From UKL13-2 sp043773745 (GTDB lineage Bacteria; Pseudomonadota; Gammaproteobacteria; Burkholderiales; Usitatibacteraceae), in assembly GCA_043773745.1 (NCBI GenBank), contig JAYVEV010000129.1:1-64000 (forward strand): a DNA stretch of 64,000 bases, given 5' to 3'. Shown here piece after piece: positions 18,328-27,717 of the stretch (its first letter is position 1; each line of letters opens with the position of its first letter). The notes below the pieces were generated by a model. It did not search any database and was not told where the DNA came from. It saw only the letters and a program-made list of their open reading frames with translations. A program made the translations under genes and the position numbers.

Positions 18328-19752
18328 GTGCAGGTTTTGAAAATGGGTTCGCCTGGTAAATACCGCTTCAAATTGGCGCTCGCTACACTGGGCTTATGCT
18401 TGGCAGCGGGCTGTAGCTCGCTGCCTAAGGTGGACGATATAGCATCGACACCAGCTTCATCACAACCAGCACAACCGCTGCAACTCGACGGCGCGAAAGG
18501 CGCCTTATCGGTCGAGCAGAGCAAGGCGGTGCTCAAAAAAATAAGTCGTCGCAGTCCTGAAACTAATATTTTTGATTGGCATCTTGCGCTGGAAGAATCG
18601 ATTGCGCCAACTCGTTTGGTGGTTGGCAACAAGGTAGTCCTGTTTCAGGATGGCGCCAGCACTTATGCGGCGATGTACAAAGCGATTGCCCAGGCCAAGG
18701 ACCATATCAATATGGAAACCTACATCATCGAAGATGATGAGGTGGGCCGTAATTTTGCCCGTGTGCTGATCGATAAGCAAAAATCAGGGGTGCAGGTCAA
18801 TCTCATTTACGACAGTGTTGGCTCCATCAATACACCGCGAGAATTTTTCAATCATTTGACTGAAAACGGTGTCCATGTGCTGGAATTTAATCCTGTCAAT
18901 CCGCTTGCCGCAAAAAAAGGCTGGCAAATAAACCAACGCGATCATCGCAAGCTGCTCATCATCGACGGGCAAATTGCTTTCTTGGGCGGCATCAATATCA
19001 GCGCCGTCTATTCGGGCGGGTCAGCTTCCCGGCGCTCTCTACCCGCAGGCGAAATGGCAAAAGTTCCATGGCGCGATACGCATATGCAAATCGACGGGCC
19101 GGTGGTTGCTAACTTCCAGAAACTTTTTATCGAGACCTGGACCAAGCAGAAAGGCGCGGCGCTGGCCGAGAGGCGTTATTTTCCAGCACTGAAAGAAAAA
19201 GGCCGGGAAGTCATCCGTGCCATTGGCAGCTCATCTGATGAAGGCACCACCCAGATGTACACCACCTTAATTTCCGCGATCAACAGCGCCGAAACGGAGG
19301 TCTATCTGACCAACGCCTATTTCGTGCCAGATGAACAGCTGCTGGCAGCATTGCAGGATGCAGTAAAGCGTGGCGTCGATGTGAAAATTATTTTGCCCGG
19401 CAAAACCGATTCCGGTCTGGTATTCCATGCCGGTCGCTCGTACTACACAGGTTTGCTGAAAGACGGCATCAAAATTTATGAGCGCCGCGAGAAATTGCTG
19501 CACGCAAAAACCGCATTGATTGACGGTGTGTGGTCTACCGTCGGCTCGACCAATCTCGATTGGCGCAGCTTCTTGCATAACGATGAAATCAACGCCGTCA
19601 TTTTGGGAACCGAATTTGCTGATCAAATGAAGGCCATGTTCGAAAAGGATCTGGCTGAATCTGAACTAATCACGCTGGAGCAATGGCGCAATCGCCCGCT
19701 GACTCTGCGCATCAAGGAAACCGCCGCACGACTATGGGCCTACTGGCTATGA
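18328..19752 (+). CDS. Phospholipase D-family lipoprotein (cardiolipin synthase like)
   Basis: About 474 residues if translation starts at the GTG at 18328, four bases after GGAGG; the ATG at 18343 is the alternative. A lipobox LAAGC near residue 30 predicts lipid anchoring. The two HxKxxxxD catalytic motifs are present: DHRKLLIIDG (His ~206) and LHAKTALIDG (His ~392), each followed by the expected Gly-Ser/Asn residues. Members join phosphatidylglycerol units to form cardiolipin, or cleave phosphodiesters. A lipoprotein anchor is uncommon for the Cls enzymes, so a hydrolase role remains possible. Confidence 0.83.
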   Translation: MQVLKMGSPGKYRFKLALATLGLCLAAGCSSLPKVDDIASTPASSQPAQPLQLDGAKGALSVEQSKAVLKKISRRSPETNIFDWHLALEESIAPTRLVVGNKVVLFQDGASTYAAMYKAIAQAKDHINMETYIIEDDEVGRNFARVLIDKQKSGVQVNLIYDSVGSINTPREFFNHLTENGVHVLEFNPVNPLAAKKGWQINQRDHRKLLIIDGQIAFLGGINISAVYSGGSASRRSLPAGEMAKVPWRDTHMQIDGPVVANFQKLFIETWTKQKGAALAERRYFPALKEKGREVIRAIGSSSDEGTTQMYTTLISAINSAETEVYLTNAYFVPDEQLLAALQDAVKRGVDVKIILPGKTDSGLVFHAGRSYYTGLLKDGIKIYERREKLLHAKTALIDGVWSTVGSTNLDWRSFLHNDEINAVILGTEFADQMKAMFEKDLAESELITLEQWRNRPLTLRIKETAARLWAYWL

Positions 19753-19801
19753 TCCTGCGTCATCTTCTCGCTCACCGCTGTTGTCAACAAGGCCATACAT
19801 C

Positions 19802-20758
19802 ATGAACCGTCATTCAACAATTACTGGCAATGGGCTCATTTTTGCCGCCGCCACTTTATGGATAGCAAGCGCCTCGTTTGCTTGGAGCGCAGCAACAGCT
19901 GCAACAACCGATGTGGCTGATTCGGCCGGTTCGAGTTCGGCAGCTGCAATCACCTTAAAGCAGCGTTACGAAGCACTGCGCCCGCAACTAGCCAATAGCG
20001 TATTCAAGCGTCCGCTGGTGATTGAATCGCAGCAGTCGTCTAGCGACGTCAAGGGAGAAATTTACGCCCTGATCAAGCAGCCGTTTGCCACAGTTAATGC
20101 GACGCTGGGTACCTCACAGGCCTGGTGCGATGTTCTGATACTGCATCTGAATACCAAATACTGCCGGATCAAGGATGGGCAAGACAGCGCCGCCGGAAGC
20201 ACCACACTGCTGATGAATGTCGGTAAGAAATATGACCAACCGCTCGAGGATTCTTATCAGCTTGCGTTTGTGTGGCGCGCAGCCCAGCGCAAAGCTGATT
20301 TTTTGCAAGTGATTATGTCGGCCGAATCGGGCCCGCTTGGTACCCGCAATTATCGGATAGTGCTGGAAGCGGTGCCGATTGATGCCAGTACAACATTCCT
20401 GCATTTATCCTACGCCTACGGCTTTGGTGCTACCGGAAAATTCGCCATGCAGACCTACCTGGGCACGATTGGCCGCAATAAAGTCGGTTTTACGATTATG
20501 GGCCAACAGCCTGACAATCAGCCAGCTTACGTTGATGGCATGCGTGGCTTGGTGGAGCGCAATACCATGCGTTACTACTTGGCGATTGAGGCTTATCTGG
20601 GGGCTTTGAAGGTGCCTGCCCAGGCGCAATTCGAAAAGCGTATTGCCGATTGGTTTACGGCAGTCGAGCGTTATCCTCGACAACTGCATGAAATGGAACA
20701 GCGCGAATATCTCGACATGAAACGCATGGAATATCGCCGTCAGCAAGCACCGTTATAG
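19802..20758 (+). CDS. Hypothetical secreted protein
   Basis: 318 residues from the ATG at 19802 (AAGG upstream); an upstream TTG is less likely. The N-terminus is a signal peptide ending near AATAA. The mature part (VFKRPLVIESQQSSSDVKGEIYALIKQP and onward) has mixed beta content and a single Cys pair, WCDVL and KYCRIK. I recognise no named family. It follows the PLD lipoprotein by 49 bases on the same strand and probably shares its transcript. Confidence 0.65.
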   Translation: MNRHSTITGNGLIFAAATLWIASASFAWSAATAATTDVADSAGSSSAAAITLKQRYEALRPQLANSVFKRPLVIESQQSSSDVKGEIYALIKQPFATVNATLGTSQAWCDVLILHLNTKYCRIKDGQDSAAGSTTLLMNVGKKYDQPLEDSYQLAFVWRAAQRKADFLQVIMSAESGPLGTRNYRIVLEAVPIDASTTFLHLSYAYGFGATGKFAMQTYLGTIGRNKVGFTIMGQQPDNQPAYVDGMRGLVERNTMRYYLAIEAYLGALKVPAQAQFEKRIADWFTAVERYPRQLHEMEQREYLDMKRMEYRRQQAPL

Positions 20759-20782
20759 CAAGCGACGCCGAATAAGCAGCGT

Positions 20783-20990
20783 TTACTTTCCGCCCAGCCC
20801 CAGCCCCAGCCCCAGCCTAGACGCGACCTTGGCGACTTCCAGCAAGCGCGATTTATCCAGATTGCCGGATAGGGCATAACCGAAGTCGCGGTCAATCCAG
20901 TAAAAACCCCCGATACCGTTTTCATCGGCGTAACGAAATGCGGTGTCTGTGCCCCCGCCTTCGGTTTTTATGCAGAGGGTCAAGCTACGC
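20783..20990 (-). pseudogene. C-terminal remnant of a transmembrane anti-sigma factor
   Basis: The frame encodes GFYWIDRDFGYALSG followed by NLDKSRLLEVAKV, closely matching the C-terminal end of RsiW/ChrR-like anti-sigma regulators as I recall them. The N-terminal anti-sigma domain and membrane helix are absent, and no sigma-factor gene is adjacent. The frame ends in a Gly-Leu repeat produced by slippage of an AGCCCC unit. It should be inactive. Confidence 0.5.
20794..20817. repeat. Short tandem repeat of AGCCCC
   Basis: About four head-to-tail copies of the 6-base unit. They lie in the tail of the anti-sigma remnant and would encode alternating Leu-Gly. Such tracts often change length by replication slippage. 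Confidence 0.8.
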
Positions 20991-21126
20991 CACGCCGGTT
21001 TTATCACCCAGTTTTTTGTCATTGAACCAAAAATAGAGTGGCTTGCCTTTCAGGGCCCACTGCAATTGCTTTTGCCGCTGCCGACCAGGAATGTTATTAA
21101 CGCTGCTGCCAAAAGCTTTTTTTCAT
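20985..21126 (-). pseudogene. Remnant of a Lipoprotein_15 (Yx(FWY)xxD) secreted protein gene
   Basis: An ATG at 21126 with GGAG upstream starts a signal peptide, but an extra A shifts the frame: the true sequence would read KKLLAAALITFLVGSG. After a change of frame the sequence reads LQWALKGKPLYFWFND and KKLGDKTG, the hallmark of PF03640 proteins, and then stops at 20985. Most of the body is deleted and the 3' end is fused to the anti-sigma remnant. I see no other gene in the 705-base gap 20759-21463. Confidence 0.5.
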
Positions 21127-21463
21127 TGGGATCTCCATCAATTTGAGTTAGAAAATTATTTGCTACACCAGGGTTAACGTATGGCGGGCACGCCTTATTC
21201 CCGACCATTGAAAATACTTTTATGCAGGACATTCAAATTGTTTAGAAAAGACAAATTAAGCCAATTATTCGAAACCCCAGCATCCGCGGCTGTTTCGAGC
21301 CAAAATGCTTCAAACGGCAGTCTGGACGGGCACCTTTCTCTTTGGAGCAATCCCGCGAAGGCGGTATTGTAGGAGCAGCATTTACGGCAGACTATCAACG
21401 CGTTAGGATAGCGAGCGTAGCTGTCAAAAGAAGCGCTAAAGCAAAACAACCTGAGGAGTCACC

Positions 21464-21922
21464 ATGAACACGATTAAAAAAATTGCCACCGCTACCGTCA
21501 CGACTTTACTGGCTGGTTTGTCGTTTGGTGCAAACGCTGGAATGGATGAAATGCCAGCGGGTCTTTGGCAAATGAAAACCAAAATGGAAGTGCCCGGCAT
21601 GCCGGCAGAAATGGCCGCCAAGATGGGCGCAATGACAATGACGCATTGTGTCAAGCCTGGCGATCAGCGCAAATGGTCGGAACGTAAAAGCCCCGGCGAG
21701 CGCGGCGCACAAAAATGTGAGCCGTCCGACATGACGACTGACGGCAACACCGTTACCTGGAAAATGAAATGTACTGATGGCACCACCGGTGATGGCAAGG
21801 TTACCCACAATGGCAAAGATGCCTACACCATGGTGACCAATATCAATTCGCCGCGAGGTTCGATGAAAATGGTGGTGGACGGCAAGAAAATTGCCGATAG
21901 CTGCGAGAAGGCAGAAAAGTAG
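21464..21922 (+). CDS. DUF3617 family secreted protein
   Basis: 152 residues. The ATG follows GAGGAG by about five bases. The signal peptide ends at ANAG. The mature part starts PAGLWQMKTKMEVPGMP, as is usual for DUF3617, and has four cysteines (HCVKPGD, KCEPSD, KCTDG, SCEKA) likely forming disulfides in the periplasm. The family is widespread in proteobacteria, with no known function. Confidence 0.82.
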   Translation: MNTIKKIATATVTTLLAGLSFGANAGMDEMPAGLWQMKTKMEVPGMPAEMAAKMGAMTMTHCVKPGDQRKWSERKSPGERGAQKCEPSDMTTDGNTVTWKMKCTDGTTGDGKVTHNGKDAYTMVTNINSPRGSMKMVVDGKKIADSCEKAEK

Positions 21923-21947
21923 CCATTGCTGCGTTAGTCAGTCGCAG

Positions 21948-21981
21948 AAAAATGGGTTGCATATATTTGCACCCCATTTTT
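21948..21981. terminator. Bidirectional intrinsic terminator between DUF3617 and pckG
   Basis: AAAAATGGGTTGCA and TGCACCCCATTTTT pair over 14 positions with one mismatch around a short loop. The A-run on the left and T-run on the right let it stop transcripts from both convergent genes. Confidence 0.75.
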
Positions 21982-22003
21982 TCATGTTCAACTTTCTGCA
22001 AGC

Positions 22004-23833
22004 TCAAATGATTGCCTGCAAAGTTTTATAGCGGTTGATTAATTCGGACGGCATGTGATGCTGCAACTTGGTCAGTAATTCGTCGTGTAATTTGAGTTCC
22101 TGTGTCCACTGCATTTTGTTGACTGTCGTAATCACCGTAAATTTTTCTGGTGAATAGGCAAGGCCGTTCCAGTCGAGATGGGTGTAATTCGGGATATTGC
22201 CAAGGGCCGTTTTTTCCGCAGATGCTGTGCCTTCTACCCGCTCTATGATCCATTTCAGCACGCGCATATTGTCGCCGAAGCCAGGCCACATGAATTTGCC
22301 GTTTTCATCTTTGCGGAACCAGTTGACACAGTAAATTTTTGGCAGCGCGGCACTGCCTGCTTGTCCAAACTGAAGCCAGTGGCCAAAATAATCTGCCATG
22401 TTGTAGCCGCAAAAAGCGATCATCGCGAATGGGTCGCGGCGAACAACGCCCACTTGCCCGGTAATCGCGGCGGTAGTTTCTGAGCCCAGAGTAGCAGCCA
22501 TGTAAACGCCTTCATTCCAGTTGGCCGCTTCGGTAACCAGCGGCACGGTGTCGGAGCGGCGGCCACCAAAAATCATTGCGGAAATCGGCACGCCGGCGGG
22601 GTTATCCCATTCCGGATCCAGTGACGGGCATTGCGTGGCCGAGACCGTGAAGCGCGCATTGGCATGCGCTGCCAAGCGACCACAGTCCGGCGTCCAGTCG
22701 CGACCCTGCCAGTCGGTGAGTTTGGCAGGGGCTGTTGGGGTTATGCCCTCCCACCACACATCGCCTTCAGGAGTCAGTGCCACGTTGGTAAAGATCGTAT
22801 TCGACTTCAGCGATTCCATGCAGTTTGGATTGGTCTCATACGAGGTGCCCGGGGCAACGCCGAAAAAGCCTGCTTCGGGATTGATCGCCACCATCTTGCC
22901 ATCGGCACTGGGCTTAATCCAGGCGATATCATCGCCAACTGTGGTGACTTCCCAACCTTGCTTAAGGAAGGATTCAGGCGGAATCAACATCGCAAAATTA
23001 GTTTTGCCGCAGGCAGAAGGAAAGGCTGCGGTGATGTAATGTTTTTTCCCCTGCGGGGTTTTGACACCGAGAATCAGCATGTGCTCAGCCAGCCAGCCTT
23101 CCTGCCTGCCCATCACGCTGGCGATGCGCAGCGCAAAACATTTTTTGCCGAGTAGCGCATTGCCACCATAGCCGGAACCATATGACCAGATTTCGCGTGT
23201 TTCGGGAAAATGCACAATGTACTTGTGATCTTTGTTGCAGGGCCATACCACATCTTTTTCGCCGGCGGTCAGCGGCGCGCCGACTGAGTGTAGTGCGGGC
23301 ACAAATTCACCGTCCTCACCCAGCACATCCAATACTTTGCGGCCCATGCGGGTCATCAATTTCATATTGACGGCGACATACGGTGAATCCGAAAGCTCGA
23401 CGCCAATATGGGCGATATGCGAACCCAACGGGCCCATGCTGAACGGCACCACATACAGAGTGCGGCCGCGCATAGAGCCATCAAACAGGCCAGTTAGTTT
23501 TGCGCGCATTTCGGCAGGTGCCAGCCAATTATTGGTAGCACCAGCATCTTCTTTTTTCTCGGAGCAGATAAATGTGCGGTCTTCTACGCGGGCGACGTCA
23601 GACGGATCTGACCAGGCCAAATAGGAATTGGGCCGAAGGTTTTCATTGAGCTTGCGGAAAGTGCCTGCCGCGACTAATTCGCCACACAGGCGGTTGTATT
23701 CCTCGTCGCTGCCATCGCACCAGTAAATACGGTCCGGCTTGGTGAGTGCGGCGATTTCATCAACCCAAGCAAGCAATTTTCGGTGGCGGGTGGGCGCAGC
23801 GTTGACAAGAACAGGTTTGGCGAGAGCATGCAT
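22004..23833 (-). CDS. pckG: Phosphoenolpyruvate carboxykinase (GTP)
   Basis: 609 residues, the normal size for the GTP-dependent enzyme. It turns oxaloacetate and GTP into phosphoenolpyruvate, CO2 and GDP in gluconeogenesis. Visible motifs: the P-loop FPSACGKTNFAML with its hyperreactive Cys, IFGGRRSDTVPLV near residue 420, and the GTP-site region NWFRKDENGKF. The start at 23833 has GGAG eight bases upstream. It is monocistronic, with the terminator at 21948-21981 downstream. Confidence 0.95.
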   Translation of the reverse strand: MHALAKPVLVNAAPTRHRKLLAWVDEIAALTKPDRIYWCDGSDEEYNRLCGELVAAGTFRKLNENLRPNSYLAWSDPSDVARVEDRTFICSEKKEDAGATNNWLAPAEMRAKLTGLFDGSMRGRTLYVVPFSMGPLGSHIAHIGVELSDSPYVAVNMKLMTRMGRKVLDVLGEDGEFVPALHSVGAPLTAGEKDVVWPCNKDHKYIVHFPETREIWSYGSGYGGNALLGKKCFALRIASVMGRQEGWLAEHMLILGVKTPQGKKHYITAAFPSACGKTNFAMLIPPESFLKQGWEVTTVGDDIAWIKPSADGKMVAINPEAGFFGVAPGTSYETNPNCMESLKSNTIFTNVALTPEGDVWWEGITPTAPAKLTDWQGRDWTPDCGRLAAHANARFTVSATQCPSLDPEWDNPAGVPISAMIFGGRRSDTVPLVTEAANWNEGVYMAATLGSETTAAITGQVGVVRRDPFAMIAFCGYNMADYFGHWLQFGQAGSAALPKIYCVNWFRKDENGKFMWPGFGDNMRVLKWIIERVEGTASAEKTALGNIPNYTHLDWNGLAYSPEKFTVITTVNKMQWTQELKLHDELLTKLQHHMPSELINRYKTLQAII

Positions 23834-24064
23834 ATGAAGGTCTCCGAAAACTCATGGGCGGACAGGTGCGCTAGGTATACAGTGCGATCGTGGGGTAGCC
23901 AATTAGCCCGCGTCGAACGATCCCGCGCATCATTTTAAGTTACTGATTGAACTAGCCCGAGGTACGCTGTGGCCTGCGTTTACTGGTAACAGTGCACCCC
24001 CCAAAACATCAATCAATCATTATCCCATATTGGCTGCAATTGGGTCATGCAGCAAAGCGGCGGA

Positions 24065-24754
24065 TTAGTTCAATTCGGGTTTAAGTGCTTGCTGACCGTA
24101 GGTTTTAAATTTTTCCAGCACGATCGCCATTTCCGCGCCTGACAGCAGGGCGGGCTCGCCGATTTGCAGCGCCTGCCAATACATGCGCGCCAGGCTTTCG
24201 ACCTCCACGGCAAGGGACAGGGCGATGTCCAAGTTCTCGCCCACCGCAATCATGCCATGCTGAGCCAGCAGGCAGGCTTTGCGGTCTATCAGCGCGGCGA
24301 CCACATGGTCAGATAGTGCCTGTGTGCCAAACGTGGCGTAGGGCGCGCAGCGAATATCATCGCCGCCTGCCACCGCTACCATATATTGAAATGCGGGAAT
24401 AGGACGGCTCATACAAGCGAGAGTGGTCGCAAAGGTCGCATGGGTGTGAACGATGGCGCTAACATCCGGGCGCGAGGCATATATATCGCGATGGAAACGC
24501 CATTCCGATGACGGCAAAATATCGCCGTTGAAGGTGCCATCCATGTTCATCGCGACAATTTGTTCGGGCACAGTTTCGGCGTAGGGGATGCCCGTTGGCG
24601 TGATGAGAAATCCATTGGCGGGTTTGGTGGCACGTGCGCTGACATTGCCCGACTTGCCCTGATTAATACCAAACCGGTTCATGTTGAGTGCGGCGGCAAT
24701 AATCTTTTGCCGCAATTCAGCATCGGGGTGATGGTTCAGGTTTAAAAATGTCAT
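24065..24754 (-). CDS. Class II aldolase (fuculose-phosphate aldolase/Ald2 type)
   Basis: 229 residues. The class II fold is clear: QGKSGNVSARA, the metal-binding HTHATFATTLA near residue 95, and LLAQHGMIAVG near 158 with the third His. Its start overlaps the mtnA stop by four bases (ATGA), so the two are translationally coupled. In Rhodospirillum rubrum and some E. coli a class II aldolase paired with MtnA cleaves the ribulose-1-phosphate product to dihydroxyacetone phosphate and an aldehyde (the DHAP shunt). The same role is inferred here. The alternative is MtnB dehydratase, but no mtnC/mtnD genes are present. Confidence 0.8.
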   Translation of the reverse strand: MTFLNLNHHPDAELRQKIIAAALNMNRFGINQGKSGNVSARATKPANGFLITPTGIPYAETVPEQIVAMNMDGTFNGDILPSSEWRFHRDIYASRPDVSAIVHTHATFATTLACMSRPIPAFQYMVAVAGGDDIRCAPYATFGTQALSDHVVAALIDRKACLLAQHGMIAVGENLDIALSLAVEVESLARMYWQALQIGEPALLSGAEMAIVLEKFKTYGQQALKPELN

Positions 24755-25839
24755 GCGCGCCGACTTTCATCTAGGAACTGTGCAGCCAACTGGCTGGGTG
24801 CTGCTATGCCGCGCTCGGTGATGATGCCGGTGATGAGCCTGGCAGGGGTCACATCAAAGCCCGGATTGGCCACCGGGCTGGCGTCATCAAGAATGCGAAA
24901 GTCCCGGGTTAGGCCATCCTGGGAAAGGCCGCGCAGATGACGAATTTCATCGCCATTGCGCTCCTCAATTTCTATGCCGGTGAGCGCATCATCGAGCTGC
25001 CAATCAATGCTGGACGAAGGAGTTGCCGCGTAAAAGGGAATATTGTTGTCGCGCGCCGCCAGCGCTTTTTGGTAGGTGCCAATCTTGTTGGCAATATCGC
25101 CCGAGCGCGAAGCGCGATCAACACCGACGATGACCATATCCACTTTGCCATGCTGCATAAAATGGCCGCCCGCATTATCGACAATATAGGTGTGCGGCAC
25201 GCCGCGCTCGCGCAGTTCCCAGGCGGTGAGCAGGCCCTGATTGCGCGGCCGGGTTTCTTCTACCCACACATGCACCGGCAGTCCGGCATCGTGCGCCATA
25301 TAAATCGGTGCGGTAGCGGTCCCCCAATCCACGGCGGCCAAAGCGCCCGCGTTGCAGTGGGTCAGGATATTGATGGCTCGTGAATGTTTGGTATGAAGGG
25401 CGCGAATCAGCTCAAGACCGTGGCGACCAATCGCGGCATTGGTGGCAATATCCTCGTGCGCCATCAGACCGGCTTCCTGCCAAGCCGCGTCGGCACGCTC
25501 CAGCTCATCCAGCGGTGATAACACCAGCTCCATGCGCTTCAGTGCCCAGGCAAGATTCACCGCGGTAGGGCGCGTGGCGAGCAGGGCGCGGCATGCCGCT
25601 TGCAGCGCCCCATCGGTGCAATCAGTCTTCATTTGTAGCGCAATACCGTAAGCGGCCGTAACCCCGATCAGCGGCGCACCGCGCACTCGCATCGTGCGGA
25701 TCGCATCGCATGCCTGCTCAATTGAAATGATCTCGTACTCTTCCAGCGAAAACGGTAACAGCGTTTGATCAATGATGACAACCGAGCGGCGTGCATCGTT
25801 GGTCCAAATGCTGGTGCGGGGTTTGCCGTGAATTTTCAT
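24751..25839 (-). CDS. mtnA: S-methyl-5-thioribose-1-phosphate isomerase
   Basis: 362 residues. It isomerises methylthioribose-1-phosphate (and 5-deoxyribose-1-phosphate) to the ribulose form. The signature RGAPLIGVTAAYG is near residue 55, the catalytic Cys sits in LTHCNAGALA near 160, and the catalytic Asp lies in VGVDRASRSGDIANKIGTY near 240; the usual family form here is GADR. Upstream context is pyrG, divergent. No mtnN, mtnP or mtnK is in view, so the pathway must draw its substrate from genes elsewhere. Confidence 0.9.
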   Translation of the reverse strand: MKIHGKPRTSIWTNDARRSVVIIDQTLLPFSLEEYEIISIEQACDAIRTMRVRGAPLIGVTAAYGIALQMKTDCTDGALQAACRALLATRPTAVNLAWALKRMELVLSPLDELERADAAWQEAGLMAHEDIATNAAIGRHGLELIRALHTKHSRAINILTHCNAGALAAVDWGTATAPIYMAHDAGLPVHVWVEETRPRNQGLLTAWELRERGVPHTYIVDNAGGHFMQHGKVDMVIVGVDRASRSGDIANKIGTYQKALAARDNNIPFYAATPSSSIDWQLDDALTGIEIEERNGDEIRHLRGLSQDGLTRDFRILDDASPVANPGFDVTPARLITGIITERGIAAPSQLAAQFLDESRRA

Positions 25840-25911
25840 AGGGCTAGTTTAATGGATTCCGCATTGATGGGCATCTTGGGGCTTTGGGTGGAGTAAAAAC
25901 CTGGGTTGCGG

Positions 25912-25917
25912 TATAAT
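25912..25917 (+). promoter_or_regulatory. -10 box of the pyrG promoter
   Basis: A consensus TATAAT lies 27 bases before the pyrG ATG. The -35 region 17 bases upstream (TGGAGT) is weak, which suggests a growth-regulated or activator-assisted promoter. Confidence 0.5.
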
Positions 25918-25944
25918 TTCAATTTCCTACTTGGGGTATATCTC

Positions 25945-27678
25945 ATGGCCGCCATGACCCAACCGATTCCCGCGACAAAGTATATCTTCGTCACCGGCGG
26001 TGTCGTTTCATCTCTTGGCAAGGGGATCGCAGCAGCCTCCCTTGCCGCCATTCTCGAATCTCGCGGCATCAAAGTTTCGATGGTCAAGCTGGACCCGTAT
26101 ATCAACGTGGATCCGGGCACCATGTCGCCATTTCAGCATGGCGAGGTTTTTGTCACTGAAGATGGTGCAGAAACCGACCTTGACCTCGGTCATTACGAGC
26201 GCTTTGTCTCGATGAAGATGAAGAAAGCGAATAATTTCACGACTGGGCAAATTTACGAGCGCGTGATCAATAAAGAGCGCCGAGGCGATTATTTAGGCGG
26301 CACTGTGCAAGTAATCCCGCATATCACCGATGAAATTAAAACCTCCATTCATGCCGCTACCATCGGCGCTGAAGTCGGCATTATCGAAATCGGTGGCACG
26401 GTGGGCGATATTGAGTCGCTGCCGTTTCTGGAAGCAATTCGCCAGATTGGTGTTGAACTGGGGCGCGAAAACACCTGTTATATCCACCTGACACTGGTAC
26501 CATATTTGCCGTCCGCCGGTGAAATCAAAACCAAGCCAACCCAGCACAGCGTAAAAGAGCTGCGCGAAATCGGTATCCAGCCCGATGTGGTGATGTGCCG
26601 CAGTGACCGCACCCTGCCGGAAGAAGATCGCCGTAAGATTGCGTTATTCACCAATGTCCCGGTGGGCTCGGTGATTTCCTGTTACGACACAGACTCGATC
26701 TACAAAATCCCGGCGATGTTGCACAAGCAGGGGCTGGATGAAATTGCCTGCCGTAAGCTGAATCTCACCCCGCGGCCTGCTGATCTGGATGTGTGGGAAA
26801 ACATTGTCAATGCGCTTGAAAATCCCGACCATGTGATTGATCTCGCGATGGTCGGCAAATATGTTGATTTGGCTGATTCGTATAAATCTTTATCCGAGGC
26901 GCTGACCCATGCAGGCATTCATACCCGCACCAAAGTGCGTATCCACTATCTGGATTCCGAAGATATTGAAAAAGATGGCGAGGCCGGTGTGGCCAGAGCG
27001 CTGCAGAATATGGACGCGATTTTAGTGCCGGGCGGCTTTGGCAAACGTGGCACTGAGGGCAAGATTGCCGCCGTAAAATACGCTCGTGAAAACAAGATTC
27101 CGTATTTGGGCATTTGTTTGGGGATGCAAATCGCGACGATTGAATTCGCCCGTAATGTGGTCGGTTTGGCCAATGCGAACTCCACTGAATTTAACGCCGA
27201 TACACCGCACCCGGTGATTGCGCTGATTACTGAATGGCAAAACCGCGACGGGCAAATTGAAAAACGCGATGCGACTTCAAACCTCGGCGGCACCATGCGG
27301 CTTGGAGCACAGCCCTGCACGGTGCAGTCTGGCACGCTGGCGCATCGCATTTACCAGAGCGAGCATGTGAGCGAACGCCATCGCCACCGCTATGAGGTGA
27401 ATAACCATTATGTGCCGCGTCTGGAGGCCGCCGGGCTGGTGGTTTCAGCGCGCACTGATTCGGAATTCTTGACTGAAATGGTCGAGCTCGATACTGCGAA
27501 ACATCAGCACCCTTGGTTCTACGGTTGTCAGTTCCATCCGGAATTTACTTCAACCCCGCGCGATGGTCATCCGCTGTTTATTTCGTACATCAAAGCCGCG
27601 CTGGAGCAGCATAAGCGGGTGCACGGTGAAGCCGGCTTGCGCGTGGTGTCTAGCGGCAAGTTATCAAATCTGGCCTGA
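25945..27678 (+). CDS. pyrG: CTP synthase
   Basis: 577 residues, slightly longer than the 545 of E. coli owing to a C-terminal extension. It aminates UTP to CTP using glutamine and ATP. The synthetase domain starts with KYIFVTGGVVSSLGKGI, and the glutaminase Cys is in GICLGMQ (~391) with His/Glu in QFHPE near 530. The ATG at 25945 follows GGGG; the ATG at 25954 is possible. It heads the block pyrG-kdsA-eno-ftsB conserved in betaproteobacteria. Confidence 0.95.
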   Translation: MAAMTQPIPATKYIFVTGGVVSSLGKGIAAASLAAILESRGIKVSMVKLDPYINVDPGTMSPFQHGEVFVTEDGAETDLDLGHYERFVSMKMKKANNFTTGQIYERVINKERRGDYLGGTVQVIPHITDEIKTSIHAATIGAEVGIIEIGGTVGDIESLPFLEAIRQIGVELGRENTCYIHLTLVPYLPSAGEIKTKPTQHSVKELREIGIQPDVVMCRSDRTLPEEDRRKIALFTNVPVGSVISCYDTDSIYKIPAMLHKQGLDEIACRKLNLTPRPADLDVWENIVNALENPDHVIDLAMVGKYVDLADSYKSLSEALTHAGIHTRTKVRIHYLDSEDIEKDGEAGVARALQNMDAILVPGGFGKRGTEGKIAAVKYARENKIPYLGICLGMQIATIEFARNVVGLANANSTEFNADTPHPVIALITEWQNRDGQIEKRDATSNLGGTMRLGAQPCTVQSGTLAHRIYQSEHVSERHRHRYEVNNHYVPRLEAAGLVVSARTDSEFLTEMVELDTAKHQHPWFYGCQFHPEFTSTPRDGHPLFISYIKAALEQHKRVHGEAGLRVVSSGKLSNLA

Positions 27679-27717
27679 ATATCATCAACGGCCTGCTCAA
27701 TGTGCAAGGAATAATTC

